Shown piece by piece: positions 7,545 through 16,018 of a stretch of 61,647 bases of DNA. Where the stretch lies: positions 1-61,647 of the forward strand of contig NZ_JAAVUX010000024.1 of NCBI RefSeq assembly GCF_018449655.1, given 5' to 3'. Origin of the DNA: Pseudomonas sp. dw_358. GTDB taxonomy: Bacteria > Pseudomonadota > Gammaproteobacteria > Pseudomonadales > Pseudomonadaceae. Both the position numbers and the translations under genes were made by a program. Below the pieces are notes generated by a model that saw only the letters and a program-made list of their open reading frames with translations, made no database searches and was not told the origin of the DNA. The stretch's first letter is position 1. Every line of letters starts with the position of its first letter.

Positions 7545-7877
7545 GAATAGCCTTCCGATGGTCCGGGGGCGCCCATCGCGTCCGGCGCACTGAGGCAGCA
7601 CTATAGCTAGCGGGGCCCTCTTCTTCGAGTGGCATAGGGGCCGCTTCCATTTTTGATCGCAATGGACCGCCTCTGTCGGAATAGAATATGAAATTGCTCA
7701 GATTCTATTAGCCACGCAATAAATATTTAAAATAATATTTTTATAAGAGTTTTTTGACCATTTTATTAAGTCATTCTGCCGATATTTGCAATTATGTTTC
7801 TCGCCCATAAAGTATAGTTTTGCGCTCATAAGGCAGGGATTCAGACCGTGCCAGCCGCCTCAAGGAGAGAACCAGGA
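7545..7877. other. intergenic region between AraC gene and leuA remnant
   Basis: A stretch of 333 bases without a gene. The part 7680-7830 is strongly AT-rich (AATAAATATTTAAAATAATATTTTTATAA and similar) and probably holds divergent promoters. A good ribosome binding site (AAGGAGAGAACC) precedes the leuA remnant start at 7878. I see no convincing RNA gene or leader peptide. Confidence 0.5.
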
Positions 7878-8680
7878 ATGATGCTCAAAGACCCTTCCCG
7901 TAAATACCGTCACTTCACCACCGTGGAACTGTCCGATCGGCAATGGCCTTCAACGGTCCAGCGCGTCGCGCCGACGTGGTGCAGTGTGGACAGGCGAGAT
8001 GGTAATCAGGCGTTAATCCAACCAATGAATGCAGAGCGACCCTCAGGGTATCTGGGACGTGCCCTATCTGCCGATAGATCCCGCTGTCCTCGGGCGGAGC
8101 TACGAAGCGGTAATCCGGGTGAACAGCCAGTCGGGCAAGGGTGGCGTGGCTTATTTGCTCGAGCAACACGGCATTGCCCTGCCACGTAGGCTTCAAATGG
8201 AGTTCAGTGGCCTGGTCCAGAAAATCGCTGACGAGACCGGCGTGGAAATCACCAGCGAAATGATATTCAGCAGCTTCAACGAGCACTATCTCAAGGCGGC
8301 AGCGCCTTTTGTTTTGAACCAAACAAGACGAGGCAGCGAAGGCTGCGACAACTTTTCTGGAAGCGCGTCTGCAAGTGGGAGACACCAACATTAAGCTCAA
8401 CGGCGAGGGAAATGGGCCGTTGGCTGCGCTGGCCGATAGCCTGACTCAACATGGCGTGGCATTCGATATTGCCGACTACCATGAGCACTCGATTCGTCAC
8501 GGAGCCCAAGCAGAGGCAATGGCCTATGTCGAGATTCGTGTTGGCGATCACATGCTGTTTGGTGCCGCGCGTGACCACAGCATCCTGGACGCGTCGCTAA
8601 AAGGTGTGACCGGCGCGCTCAATCGTGCCACCCAGTTGGGACTGCTGCCGATCATCGACCTGGCTGAGGTTCCTGGTTAG
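7878..8680 (+). pseudogene. leuA: decayed leuA (2-isopropylmalate synthase) with internal deletion and frameshift
   Basis: Three pieces of one LeuA follow each other in three frames. (i) 7878 to about 8030: MMLKDPSRKYRHFTTVELSDRQWPS...WCSVDRRDGNQALIQPM, the normal N-terminus. (ii) about 8030-8330: QSDPQGIWDVPYLPIDP...RVNSQSGKGGVAYLLEQHG, which in intact LeuA lies some 300 residues further on. (iii) about 8335-8680: LQVGDTNIKLNGEGNGPLAAL...LLPIIDLAEVPG, the C-terminal leucine-sensing domain. Intact Pseudomonas LeuA has about 560 residues, so most of the TIM-barrel catalytic domain is deleted. A functional leuA must be elsewhere if the strain is prototrophic. Confidence 0.85.
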
Positions 8681-8697
8681 TTTTGGAGAGAGCAGCC

Positions 8698-9453
8698 ATG
8701 TATGCATTGAAAGAAGACTATGGCCATGGCGAAGTGGTAGGGAGCCATTGCCACTCCGAAGGACAACTGGTCCACGCGACCTGTGGGGTGATGCAGGTCC
8801 GCACCGAACTGGGTGACTGGGTAATTCCCACGGGTCATGCGCTTTGGGTACCGGCCTATGTCGCACATGAGATACACATGAACGGTAGCGTCAACATGCG
8901 TACCTTATTAGCTCCACCGGGCTCGCAATTGGCTTTGCCTGACCGATGCCAAGTCATTGAGATAGGGACATTGCTGCGTGAGTTGATCGTGGCGGTTACT
9001 CAGACCACTCATGAACAGGATGCCGAGCGGGAACATCTTTTGGTTGCCTTAATCAATATCGAGCTGGGAGCAGCTCGGCAGGTCGATGCACTGATTCCCT
9101 TACCAGCCGATTCGCGTTTGCGTGCTTTCTGCGAGCAACAGATCGAAGCACCGGGTGTGGAACTGACTCTTGAAAAATGTGGGTTGCAGTTGCACATGAG
9201 CCCAAGAACCTTTGCGCGGCTCTTCCAGCGTGAGATAGGAATGTCCTTCACCGAGTGGCGAACACGCGCGCGAATGATTCTGAGCCAGCAATGTCTGGCC
9301 CGAGGTGCGGCAATTTGGGAGGTGGCGCTAGAGCATGGATACCAAAGTCCTAGCGCCTTCGCAGCGACGTTCAAACGCACCCTCGGTTATACACCCCGAT
9401 ATTATCAACTCAATGCGACGGCACCGGATTCAGCGCGTCCTATGGGTGCTTAG
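8698..9453 (+). CDS. AraC family transcriptional regulator next to efflux operon
   Basis: Start at ATG 8698 with TTGGAGAGAG before it. About 251 residues. The N-terminal cupin-type sensor starts HGEVVGSHCHSEGQLVHATCGVMQV and includes WVPAYVAHEIHMNG. The C-terminal AraC DNA-binding domain starts near LTLEKCGLQLHMSPRTFARLFQREIGMSFTEWRTRARM and includes IWEVALEHGYQSPSAFAATFKRTLGYTPRYY. The layout is that of short cupin-AraC regulators that control adjacent exporters. It is immediately upstream of the three-gene efflux operon, its likely target. A hairpin without a T-run separates them. Confidence 0.85.
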   Translation: MYALKEDYGHGEVVGSHCHSEGQLVHATCGVMQVRTELGDWVIPTGHALWVPAYVAHEIHMNGSVNMRTLLAPPGSQLALPDRCQVIEIGTLLRELIVAVTQTTHEQDAEREHLLVALINIELGAARQVDALIPLPADSRLRAFCEQQIEAPGVELTLEKCGLQLHMSPRTFARLFQREIGMSFTEWRTRARMILSQQCLARGAAIWEVALEHGYQSPSAFAATFKRTLGYTPRYYQLNATAPDSARPMGA

Positions 9454-9467
9454 CCATTGTTTTTTTG

Positions 9468-9495
9468 CAACCTGTCCTTCTTGAAGGTCAGGTTG
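9468..9495. other. hairpin between regulator and efflux operon
   Basis: CAACCTG and CAGGTTG (9468-9474, 9489-9495) enclose a second stem CCTTC/GAAGG with one mismatch and a 2-base loop. No T-run follows in the plus direction. It could be a weak terminator, an mRNA structure or an operator. Confidence 0.4.
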
Positions 9496-9570
9496 TCCGA
9501 CGCGCGCGCGAATCGTGGATGTCTCGCGCGTTAGCCTGTTCAGCACCATCCCTCAGCTGAATTTCCCCCG

Positions 9571-11022
9571 ATGCGTGCACCTTCGTTGTTTCTCCGAATA
9601 CCGGCCGGGTTTGCCATGGCGTTGCTCTATGGCTGCCAAGGTTTGTTACCGCCGTCCGATAGCCTACCCAGCGTGATAGGAGATCCCTTCGGTACCCTGC
9701 CCGGTGGGGTGAGTACTGCGCCTGTGCCTACTCACTGGTGGGTGCTTTACCGTGACCCGGTGCTGGACCGGCTGGTAGATCATGCGCTGCATAATAATCA
9801 GGACTTAGCCAAGGCCGATGCTCATGTGCAGGCGTTGATTGCCGGTATTAGCGAGCAGCGCGCTGACCTTCGGCCACAAACGCAAGTGGAGCTGTCTGCG
9901 CTGTATGGCAAGACTGACGATGATCAGACCCTTGGCAAGGCGACTGACCGCCATACACCCTCTCAGTTGGAGTGGGGGCCAAGTCTTGGACTGGACTATC
10001 AACTGGATATAGGGGGGCAAGTGCATGCCGCGATTGCTCAGGCCGAGGCCAGCGCCTCGGCAGTCGAGGCCGCGCGTGACCAAGCGCGTCTAAATGTTGC
10101 CGTCCAAACTACCCGAGCTTATATAGATCTTTGTAGCTACGGCGCGCGACTCGATGTCAGTCGCCAGTCGCTAAGGCTTCTGAACGAAAGTCTTGCTCTA
10201 AGTGAGCGCCAGCGCGAGGGCGGAGTGGTTACCGAGCTGGATGTTTCGCGCCTTCGCAGTCTGGCATTCCAAACTCAGTCCGAGCTGCCTTGGTTGGAGG
10301 CCAGGCAACACATGGCGCGTTACGAATTGGCTTTGCTCATTGGTGAGGGGCCGGACGCTTCGGCTGGGAATATTCAGTGCCGGACTATCCCTCAATTAGC
10401 TGCGGATTTGCCCAGCGGCGACGCTTGGCAATTGCTGCATCGACGACCGGATATCCGTCAGGCCGAGCGTGAACTCCAAGCGTCGGAATGGGCAGTCAAG
10501 GTCGTGCATGCCGACCTGTACCCGAAAGTAATTCTGGGTGTTTCATTATCCTCTTCCAGCAACACCCTAGGTCATTTGGGCGAAAGTCACGCCGTGATGT
10601 TTGGCCTAGGTCCATTAATCAGTTGGCAGTTTCCCAACATGTCTGCCAACCGTGCGCGGATTTCCAAGGCCCAAGCCGATAGTCGTGGCGAGCTGGCCGC
10701 TTGGCGCGGCTCGGTTTTGGCGGCCATGAAGGACACGCGCCAAGCCCTCGCTGCGTTGGGCGGAGAGCGGCAACGCCGCCAAAACTTAGATGAGGCCCTA
10801 AAGGAAAGCACCAAGGCCTATGAGCTCGCCGAAAAAAACTACCAGGCTGGCGCCCTCGACGGGTTACAGCGTTTGGATGCCGAGCGTGACCTCATCACCG
10901 TCCAAGCCCGTCAGATCGAGGCGCGTCAACGCCAGGCCTACAGTGAAACCGCTGTGTTCAGGGCCCTCGGCGGTGGTTGGGAAACCCAGACTGCGGATAC
11001 CGCGACAAGGAAATCACCATGA
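9571..11022 (+). CDS. outer-membrane efflux lipoprotein (TolC/OprM-NodT family)
   Basis: A 483-residue TolC-type channel. The N-terminus has a lipoprotein signal with lipobox LLYGC (Cys22). The typical opening THWWVLYRDPVLDRLVDHALHNNQDLAKADAHVQA follows. Two OEP repeats are recognisable, the second with LHRRPDIRQAERELQASEWAVKVVHADLYPKVILG, the family signature. Long helices (RQNLDEALKESTKAYELAEKNYQAG) form the periplasmic barrel. It is the outer-membrane component of the tripartite pump with the next two genes. Its stop overlaps the next start as ATGA, so translation is coupled. Confidence 0.92.
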   Translation: MRAPSLFLRIPAGFAMALLYGCQGLLPPSDSLPSVIGDPFGTLPGGVSTAPVPTHWWVLYRDPVLDRLVDHALHNNQDLAKADAHVQALIAGISEQRADLRPQTQVELSALYGKTDDDQTLGKATDRHTPSQLEWGPSLGLDYQLDIGGQVHAAIAQAEASASAVEAARDQARLNVAVQTTRAYIDLCSYGARLDVSRQSLRLLNESLALSERQREGGVVTELDVSRLRSLAFQTQSELPWLEARQHMARYELALLIGEGPDASAGNIQCRTIPQLAADLPSGDAWQLLHRRPDIRQAERELQASEWAVKVVHADLYPKVILGVSLSSSSNTLGHLGESHAVMFGLGPLISWQFPNMSANRARISKAQADSRGELAAWRGSVLAAMKDTRQALAALGGERQRRQNLDEALKESTKAYELAEKNYQAGALDGLQRLDAERDLITVQARQIEARQRQAYSETAVFRALGGGWETQTADTATRKSP

Positions 11023-12164
11023 ACATCGCTGTAGACGAACCATCCCGAGTGGAAGAGTTGCTGGCACTGAAGAACAAGGCCCGGCAACGCTGGGGCATGC
11101 TGGCTGCGGCGAGCGCTGCGGTGATCGGGCTGCTTGCCTACGGCAGCTATTGGTACGTGACCGGGCGCTTCATGGAAAGCACCGACGATGCCTATGTACG
11201 AGCCGATTGGGTTGGCGTTAGCGCGCGGATTCCAGGCTATGTCGCACAGGTTCTCGTGAGCGACGACGAAGCTGTCAAGGCGGGGCAGGTGCTGATCCGC
11301 TTACAAGACCGCGACTATTTGGCTCGCCGCGACCAGTCCCGAGCCGAGCGTGACAAGGCCGAAGCGGCCGTAGCGACCCATCGTGCCAGATTAATAGTGG
11401 CAACCAGCCAAGTTGAGCGGCAGCGTATCTCGATCATTGGCGCTAGAGCTGGCCTTGCGGCCGCTCAAGCTGAGCGGAGTCGCAGTAACCTAGATCTGCA
11501 ACGATACCAAGGGTTAGCCGACGATCACGCGGCCACAACCCAGCGCCTGGAAACTGCCCAGGCCAGCTCACTGCAAGCGGGTGCTAAGGTACAGGCCGCA
11601 CGTGCTTCACTAGCTGAACAGCAAAGCTTGCTGCAGATATCCAATGCTCAGGTGCAGGTAACAACTGCCCAGCTAGCCGGAGCCAGTGCGGAGCTGAGGG
11701 CTGCCGAAGCACGATTGACACTCGCCGACCAAGACCAAGGCGACACGCTGGTCCGCGCTCCGATTGATGGCGTGATCGGCCAGCGCAGGGTTCGCGCCGG
11801 CCAATATCTCGTGCCTGGGCAACCACTAATGGCGGTGGTGCCATTGAGGCAGATTTACGTGGTGGCTAATTTTAAGGAAACCCAACTAGGCCGGATGCGA
11901 CCGGGTCAGCCAGTGGAAGTAGCGTTAGATAGCGATAGCAGCCAACGATTGCAGGGTACGGTGGCGAGCTTCTCGCCAGGGTCCGGGTCGGTGTTTGCTT
12001 TGCTGCCATCGGACAATGCCACCGGTAATTTCACCAAGATTGTGCAACGTTTCCCCGTGCGCATCTTGTTGAACCTTCGCGACTCGAACGTACGGATTTT
12101 GCCGGGTATGTCAGTCGTCGCTACGGTAGATACGCGAGTCTGCGAGGATCACCATGAACGCTGA
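11019..12164 (+). CDS. HlyD/EmrA-type membrane fusion protein
   Basis: Start at ATG 11019, overlapping the previous stop. 381 residues. One membrane anchor near residues 20-40 (WGMLAAASAAVIGLLAYGSYWYVTG) is followed by the conserved TDDAYVRADWVGVSARIPGYVAQVLVSDDEAVKAGQVL biotinyl-lipoyl-like half. A long alpha-hairpin comes next, then the second half (DTLVRAPIDGVIGQRRVRAGQYLVPGQPLMAVVPL...VVANFKETQLGRMRPGQPVEV). This is the periplasmic adaptor that links the inner-membrane MFS pump to the outer-membrane channel. It overlaps the next gene by 11 bases. Confidence 0.92.
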   Translation: MNIAVDEPSRVEELLALKNKARQRWGMLAAASAAVIGLLAYGSYWYVTGRFMESTDDAYVRADWVGVSARIPGYVAQVLVSDDEAVKAGQVLIRLQDRDYLARRDQSRAERDKAEAAVATHRARLIVATSQVERQRISIIGARAGLAAAQAERSRSNLDLQRYQGLADDHAATTQRLETAQASSLQAGAKVQAARASLAEQQSLLQISNAQVQVTTAQLAGASAELRAAEARLTLADQDQGDTLVRAPIDGVIGQRRVRAGQYLVPGQPLMAVVPLRQIYVVANFKETQLGRMRPGQPVEVALDSDSSQRLQGTVASFSPGSGSVFALLPSDNATGNFTKIVQRFPVRILLNLRDSNVRILPGMSVVATVDTRVCEDHHER

Positions 12165-13671
12165 AAAAGTCTCTGCACGAGCTTGGGTCGCCGTGCTAGG
12201 TGGTTTGTTTGGCTGCTTCATGGCTGGCATGAACGTGCATGTTACAAGTGCCGCTTTACCTGAGATAGAAGGGTCGCTGGGCGCCACCTTCGAAGAGGGC
12301 TCCTGGATCTCTACCGCTTATTTGGTAGCGGAAATCATCATGATTCCACTGACGGCCTGGCTTGTGGATATATTCTCCTTGCGTAAAGTGATGAGCGTTG
12401 GTTCGTTAATCTTCTTGATTGCCTCGGTGGCATGCTCATGGTCGCCGAACCTGGAAACCCTCATTACCATCCGAGTAATCCAGGGGGCCGCCGGCGCGGT
12501 CCTGATTCCCCTCTCATTTCAGCTGATTATTACTGAACTTCCACCCAGCCGTATGGCCATGGGGATGGCCTTATTTAGCCTGGCCAACAGCGTTGCCCAA
12601 GCGGTCGGTCCTTCAATTGGCGGTTGGCTCACAGATTCATGGTCCTGGCGATGGATCTTCTATGTGCAGTTGATCCCCGGAGTAGCACTGCTGGCAGCCA
12701 TCGCTTGGTCGATCAAGCCCCAGCCCATGAACCTGGCCTTATTGCGCCGCGGTGACTGGCCAGGAATTACTGGGATGGTGGTAGGGCTTGGTGGCTTGCA
12801 GATAGTGCTTGAGGAGGGCGGCCGAAAAGATTGGTTCAGTTCTCCCTTCATTGTTTGGACGGCTTGGGCCGCCGGAATCGGCTTGCTGGTCTTCACTCTC
12901 TCGCAATTGTATGGCGCACGAGCATTCATCAACCTGCGACTACTGGGTCGCTACAACTTTGGTGTGGCGAGTGTGGCAATGTTCATTTTTGGGGGGGGGA
13001 CCTTTGGGTTAGTGTTTTTGGTACCCAATTACCTGTCACAACTCCAGCATTATAGCGCCCGGCAGATCGGGGTGAGCCTAGTTGCTTACGGGCTAGTGCA
13101 ACTGGTATTGGCGCCGTTCATGCCGCGTCTGATGAAGTGGAGCAGTCCCAAGATAATGGTCGCCAGCGGCTTTCTCATCATGGCTGCTGGATGCTGGCTA
13201 GGTAGCGGGTTGGATGCCGATAGCGCGGCTAACGTAATCATCCCCTCCACAGTAGTTCGCGGCATTGGCCAGCCTTTTGTCATGGTAGCCCTTTCGGTGC
13301 TTGCGGTGGCTGGGCTGGACAAGCGGGAGGCAGGGTCGGCATCGGCGGTATTTTCAATGCTGCGGAATCTGGGTGGCGCGGTGGGTACGGCGTTACTCGC
13401 GCAAATCGTGGCCAGTCGCGAGCGTTTTCACTCAGCCCGCATCATCGAACCTCTATCGCCATTCGATCCCTCTCTGCAAGAGCGATTGGGAGGGACCTTG
13501 CAGACCTGGTTACCCGCCAAACAAGAGCAGCTGGAATTATTGGCCCGTACGGTTCGTCGCGAGGCGTTCCTGATGGCATACAGCGATGCATTTTATCTTG
13601 CATGCATAGCGTTGATCGGTTGCGCGCTCGCCGCATTGTTGATGCGTCGGCAGATGGCGGATAAGGCGTAG
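12154..13671 (+). CDS. DHA2 family MFS multidrug exporter (EmrB type)
   Basis: A 505-residue, 14-segment MFS protein. DHA2 features are visible: the first segment MAGMNVHVTSAALPEIEGSLGA, then EGSWISTAYLVAEIIMIPLTAWLVDIFSLRKV, IRVIQGAAGAVLIPLSFQLI, and motif C NSVAQAVGPSIGGWLTDSWSWRWIFYVQLIPG. It uses the proton gradient to export amphipathic toxicants through the adaptor and channel encoded upstream. The three genes form a translationally coupled operon. The substrate cannot be told from sequence. No transcription terminator is evident after it. Confidence 0.92.
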   Translation: MNAEKVSARAWVAVLGGLFGCFMAGMNVHVTSAALPEIEGSLGATFEEGSWISTAYLVAEIIMIPLTAWLVDIFSLRKVMSVGSLIFLIASVACSWSPNLETLITIRVIQGAAGAVLIPLSFQLIITELPPSRMAMGMALFSLANSVAQAVGPSIGGWLTDSWSWRWIFYVQLIPGVALLAAIAWSIKPQPMNLALLRRGDWPGITGMVVGLGGLQIVLEEGGRKDWFSSPFIVWTAWAAGIGLLVFTLSQLYGARAFINLRLLGRYNFGVASVAMFIFGGGTFGLVFLVPNYLSQLQHYSARQIGVSLVAYGLVQLVLAPFMPRLMKWSSPKIMVASGFLIMAAGCWLGSGLDADSAANVIIPSTVVRGIGQPFVMVALSVLAVAGLDKREAGSASAVFSMLRNLGGAVGTALLAQIVASRERFHSARIIEPLSPFDPSLQERLGGTLQTWLPAKQEQLELLARTVRREAFLMAYSDAFYLACIALIGCALAALLMRRQMADKA

Positions 13672-13803
13672 AACCTAAACGATTGAATGGAATCAATAGC
13701 GATGAGTGGTGCAGCAGGGTATCCCAGTGCTGGCGCACGTCGTGGTGATGGAACGCCTCGAAGGCTTGGGCGGCGGATCCGGGCTGTCAGGCCGCACTGG
13801 CCA

Positions 13804-14367
13804 TTACGCGGTCTGATCCAGGACATCGGCTGTCGTGACCACCTGCGCATAGTCCATCGCCAGATTACTCAGCGACAACGCGTGTACCTCCTCGGCGCCC
13901 CACAACCGGCCGGACAGGTCCTTCTGGTCAAAGGTATAACAGGCGTCCGCGACCACCCTCACCTCGAACCCACGGCAGCCCGCCGCGCGCGCCGTGGCTT
14001 CCACCGAGTTGTTGGTGATGACCCCGACCACCACCAACTGCCGGATCGCGCGCGCATGGAGCCAGCACTCCAGGCCGCTGGCAGCAAAGGCATCCGGGAC
14101 ATTTTTTTCCACCACATGCTCGTCAGGGTTCGGCTGCAATGCCGGCTGGAACTCACAGCCCGGCTGTCCTGGCCAGAACACCGACTCCGGCGAGCGCGAG
14201 ATGTGCCGGACATGCACCACGGGGCGCCCGGTTTGTCGCCAGCCGGCGAGCAGGCTCTGGATATGTACTTCGGCATCCACATTGTTGCGGCGTCCCAGCT
14301 TCGGGTGGTTGATCCCTTCTTGCATATCGATGATCAACAAGGCGGCATTGGCATGCAGGCTGTCCAT
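13804..14367 (-). CDS. isochorismatase-like hydrolase with Cys-to-Ser active-site change
   Basis: Start taken at ATG 14367 (MDSLHANAALLIIDMQ). The upstream in-frame extension lacks similarity. 187 residues. The fold is evident from the catalytic Asp in LLIIDMQ, the Lys in EHVVEKNVPDAF, and the nucleophile loop VVVGVITNNSVEATAR. In classical cysteine hydrolases of the family the loop reads TxxCVExTAR. Here the Cys position is Ser. The protein may be catalytically altered, or may belong to a subgroup that uses a different mechanism. It is divergent from the gabD-like gene. The role is unknown. Confidence 0.8.
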   Translation of the reverse strand: MDSLHANAALLIIDMQEGINHPKLGRRNNVDAEVHIQSLLAGWRQTGRPVVHVRHISRSPESVFWPGQPGCEFQPALQPNPDEHVVEKNVPDAFAASGLECWLHARAIRQLVVVGVITNNSVEATARAAGCRGFEVRVVADACYTFDQKDLSGRLWGAEEVHALSLSNLAMDYAQVVTTADVLDQTA

Positions 14368-14538
14368 GGTGGGTCCGTTGTAGCCACGAGAGGGAAAGAG
14401 GCTACCCCGAAGCACAGCCTGCTGCCACCCTGCGATTTTCAGCAGCATTTGCCGAGCACCCCAGCCATCTCGGCATCCCGCGCCCTGCCCGTCTCCCTAG
14501 AATGAAGGCCATGCCCGTTGACCCTCAAGGCTGGACCC

Positions 14539-15999
14539 ATGCTCAAAGATCTCCTGCGCGACCCTGCTCTGCTGGCCCACAAGGCGTACGCCAATGGCCA
14601 GTGGATCGACGCCGATGACCGTCAGACCCTGGCCGTCGTCAACCCTGCCACCGGCGAAGAGATCGGAAGGGTGCCGGCGCTGGGCGCCAGCGAAACTCGC
14701 CGTGCGGTAGCGGCCGCCCAGGACTGCTGGCATGCCTGGCGCGAGGTGCCGGCCGCCGACCGGGCGAAACTGCTGGAACGCTGGCACGGGCTGATGCTGG
14801 AGCATCAGGAAGACCTGGCGCAGATCATGACCGCCGAACAAGGCAAGCCCCTGGCCGAGTCCCGGGGCGAAATCGCCTACGGTGCCAGCTTCGTCAAATG
14901 GTTTGCCGAAGAAGGCCGCCGCAGCTACGGCGACACCATCCCTTCGCCGACAGCTGACCGGCGGATCCTGGTACTCAAGCAAGCCATTGGCGTGGTCGCG
15001 GCCATCACCCCATGGAACTTCCCCAACGCCATGATCACCCGCAAATGCGCACCGGCCCTCGCGGCCGGTTGCCCGGTGGTGGTCAAGCCCTCGGAGCTGA
15101 CACCACTGTCGGCCTTGGCGCTGGCGGTGCTGGCCGAGCGCGCAGGTATCCCCGCCGGGGTGTTCAACGTGCTGACCGGATTGCCGGCCGGGATTGGCGG
15201 CGAGCTGACTGCCAACCCGCTGGTGCGCAAGCTGTCGTTCACCGGCTCGACCAAGATCGGCCAATTGCTCATGAGTCAGTGCGCGGCCACGGTCAAGCGC
15301 GTCAGCCTGGAGCTGGGCGGCAATGCGCCGTTCATCGTGTTCGACGATGCCGATCTTGAGCTGGCCATCACAGGCATTCTCCAGAGCAAATTTCGCAACG
15401 CCGGGCAGACCTGCGTCTGCGCCAACCGCATTCTGGTCCAGGACGGCATCTACGACCGCTTCAGCGCCCGCTTGGGTGAAGAAGTGGCCAAGCTCAAGGT
15501 CGGTAACGGTGTCGATGCCGGCGTGACCCTCGGCCCGCTGATCAATGCGGCCGCCGTGGCCAAGGTCGGCCGCCACATCCGCGACGCGCTGGACAAGGGC
15601 GCGCGTCTGCTGACCGGCGGCGTGCCCAGCGGCGACAGCCTGTTCGTACAGCCGACGGTGATCGACGGCGCCACCCCGGACATGCTCATGGCCAGCGAAG
15701 AAACCTTCGGCCCGGTGGCGCCACTGTTTCGCTTTACCGACGAAGCCCAGGCGCTGGAGATGGCCAACGCCACGCCCTATGGCCTGGGCGCCTATTACTT
15801 CACCCAGGACATGCGTCGCGCCTGGCGCGTCGGCGAGCGGCTGGAGTTCGGCATGGTCGGCCTCAACACCGGGGTGATCTCCATGGAGGTCGCGCCCTTT
15901 GGCGGCATGAAGCAATCAGGCACCGGCCGCGAAGGCTCCAAGTACGGCCTGGACGAATTTCTCGAGATCAAGGCCTGGCACATCGGCGGGCTGGCTTGA
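14539..15999 (+). CDS. gabD: NAD(P)-dependent succinate-semialdehyde dehydrogenase family protein
   Basis: Start chosen at ATG 14539 (MLKDLLRDPALLAHKAYANGQWID), matching GabD N-termini, with 486 residues. Family marks are the NAD-binding AITPWNFPNAMITRKCAPALAAGCPVVVKPSE, the catalytic Glu in VSLELGGNAP, and the nucleophile Cys in FRNAGQTCVCANR. The C-terminal PFGGMKQSGTGREGSKYGLDEFLEIK is characteristic of GabD. It oxidises succinate semialdehyde to succinate, the last step of GABA degradation. The following gene is a GABA-type aminotransferase only 19 bases downstream, so the pair forms a GABA shunt operon. The exact substrate may be another omega-aldehyde acid. Confidence 0.88.
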   Translation: MLKDLLRDPALLAHKAYANGQWIDADDRQTLAVVNPATGEEIGRVPALGASETRRAVAAAQDCWHAWREVPAADRAKLLERWHGLMLEHQEDLAQIMTAEQGKPLAESRGEIAYGASFVKWFAEEGRRSYGDTIPSPTADRRILVLKQAIGVVAAITPWNFPNAMITRKCAPALAAGCPVVVKPSELTPLSALALAVLAERAGIPAGVFNVLTGLPAGIGGELTANPLVRKLSFTGSTKIGQLLMSQCAATVKRVSLELGGNAPFIVFDDADLELAITGILQSKFRNAGQTCVCANRILVQDGIYDRFSARLGEEVAKLKVGNGVDAGVTLGPLINAAAVAKVGRHIRDALDKGARLLTGGVPSGDSLFVQPTVIDGATPDMLMASEETFGPVAPLFRFTDEAQALEMANATPYGLGAYYFTQDMRRAWRVGERLEFGMVGLNTGVISMEVAPFGGMKQSGTGREGSKYGLDEFLEIKAWHIGGLA

Positions 16000-16018
16000 A
16001 CCCCTTTTGGAGACGGAC

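Noticed and set aside
14497..15915. Long minus-strand frames antisense to gabD and, at 20640-22241, to the aldehyde dehydrogenase
   Set aside because: Same type of GC-driven shadow. The plus-strand products carry complete catalytic motifs.
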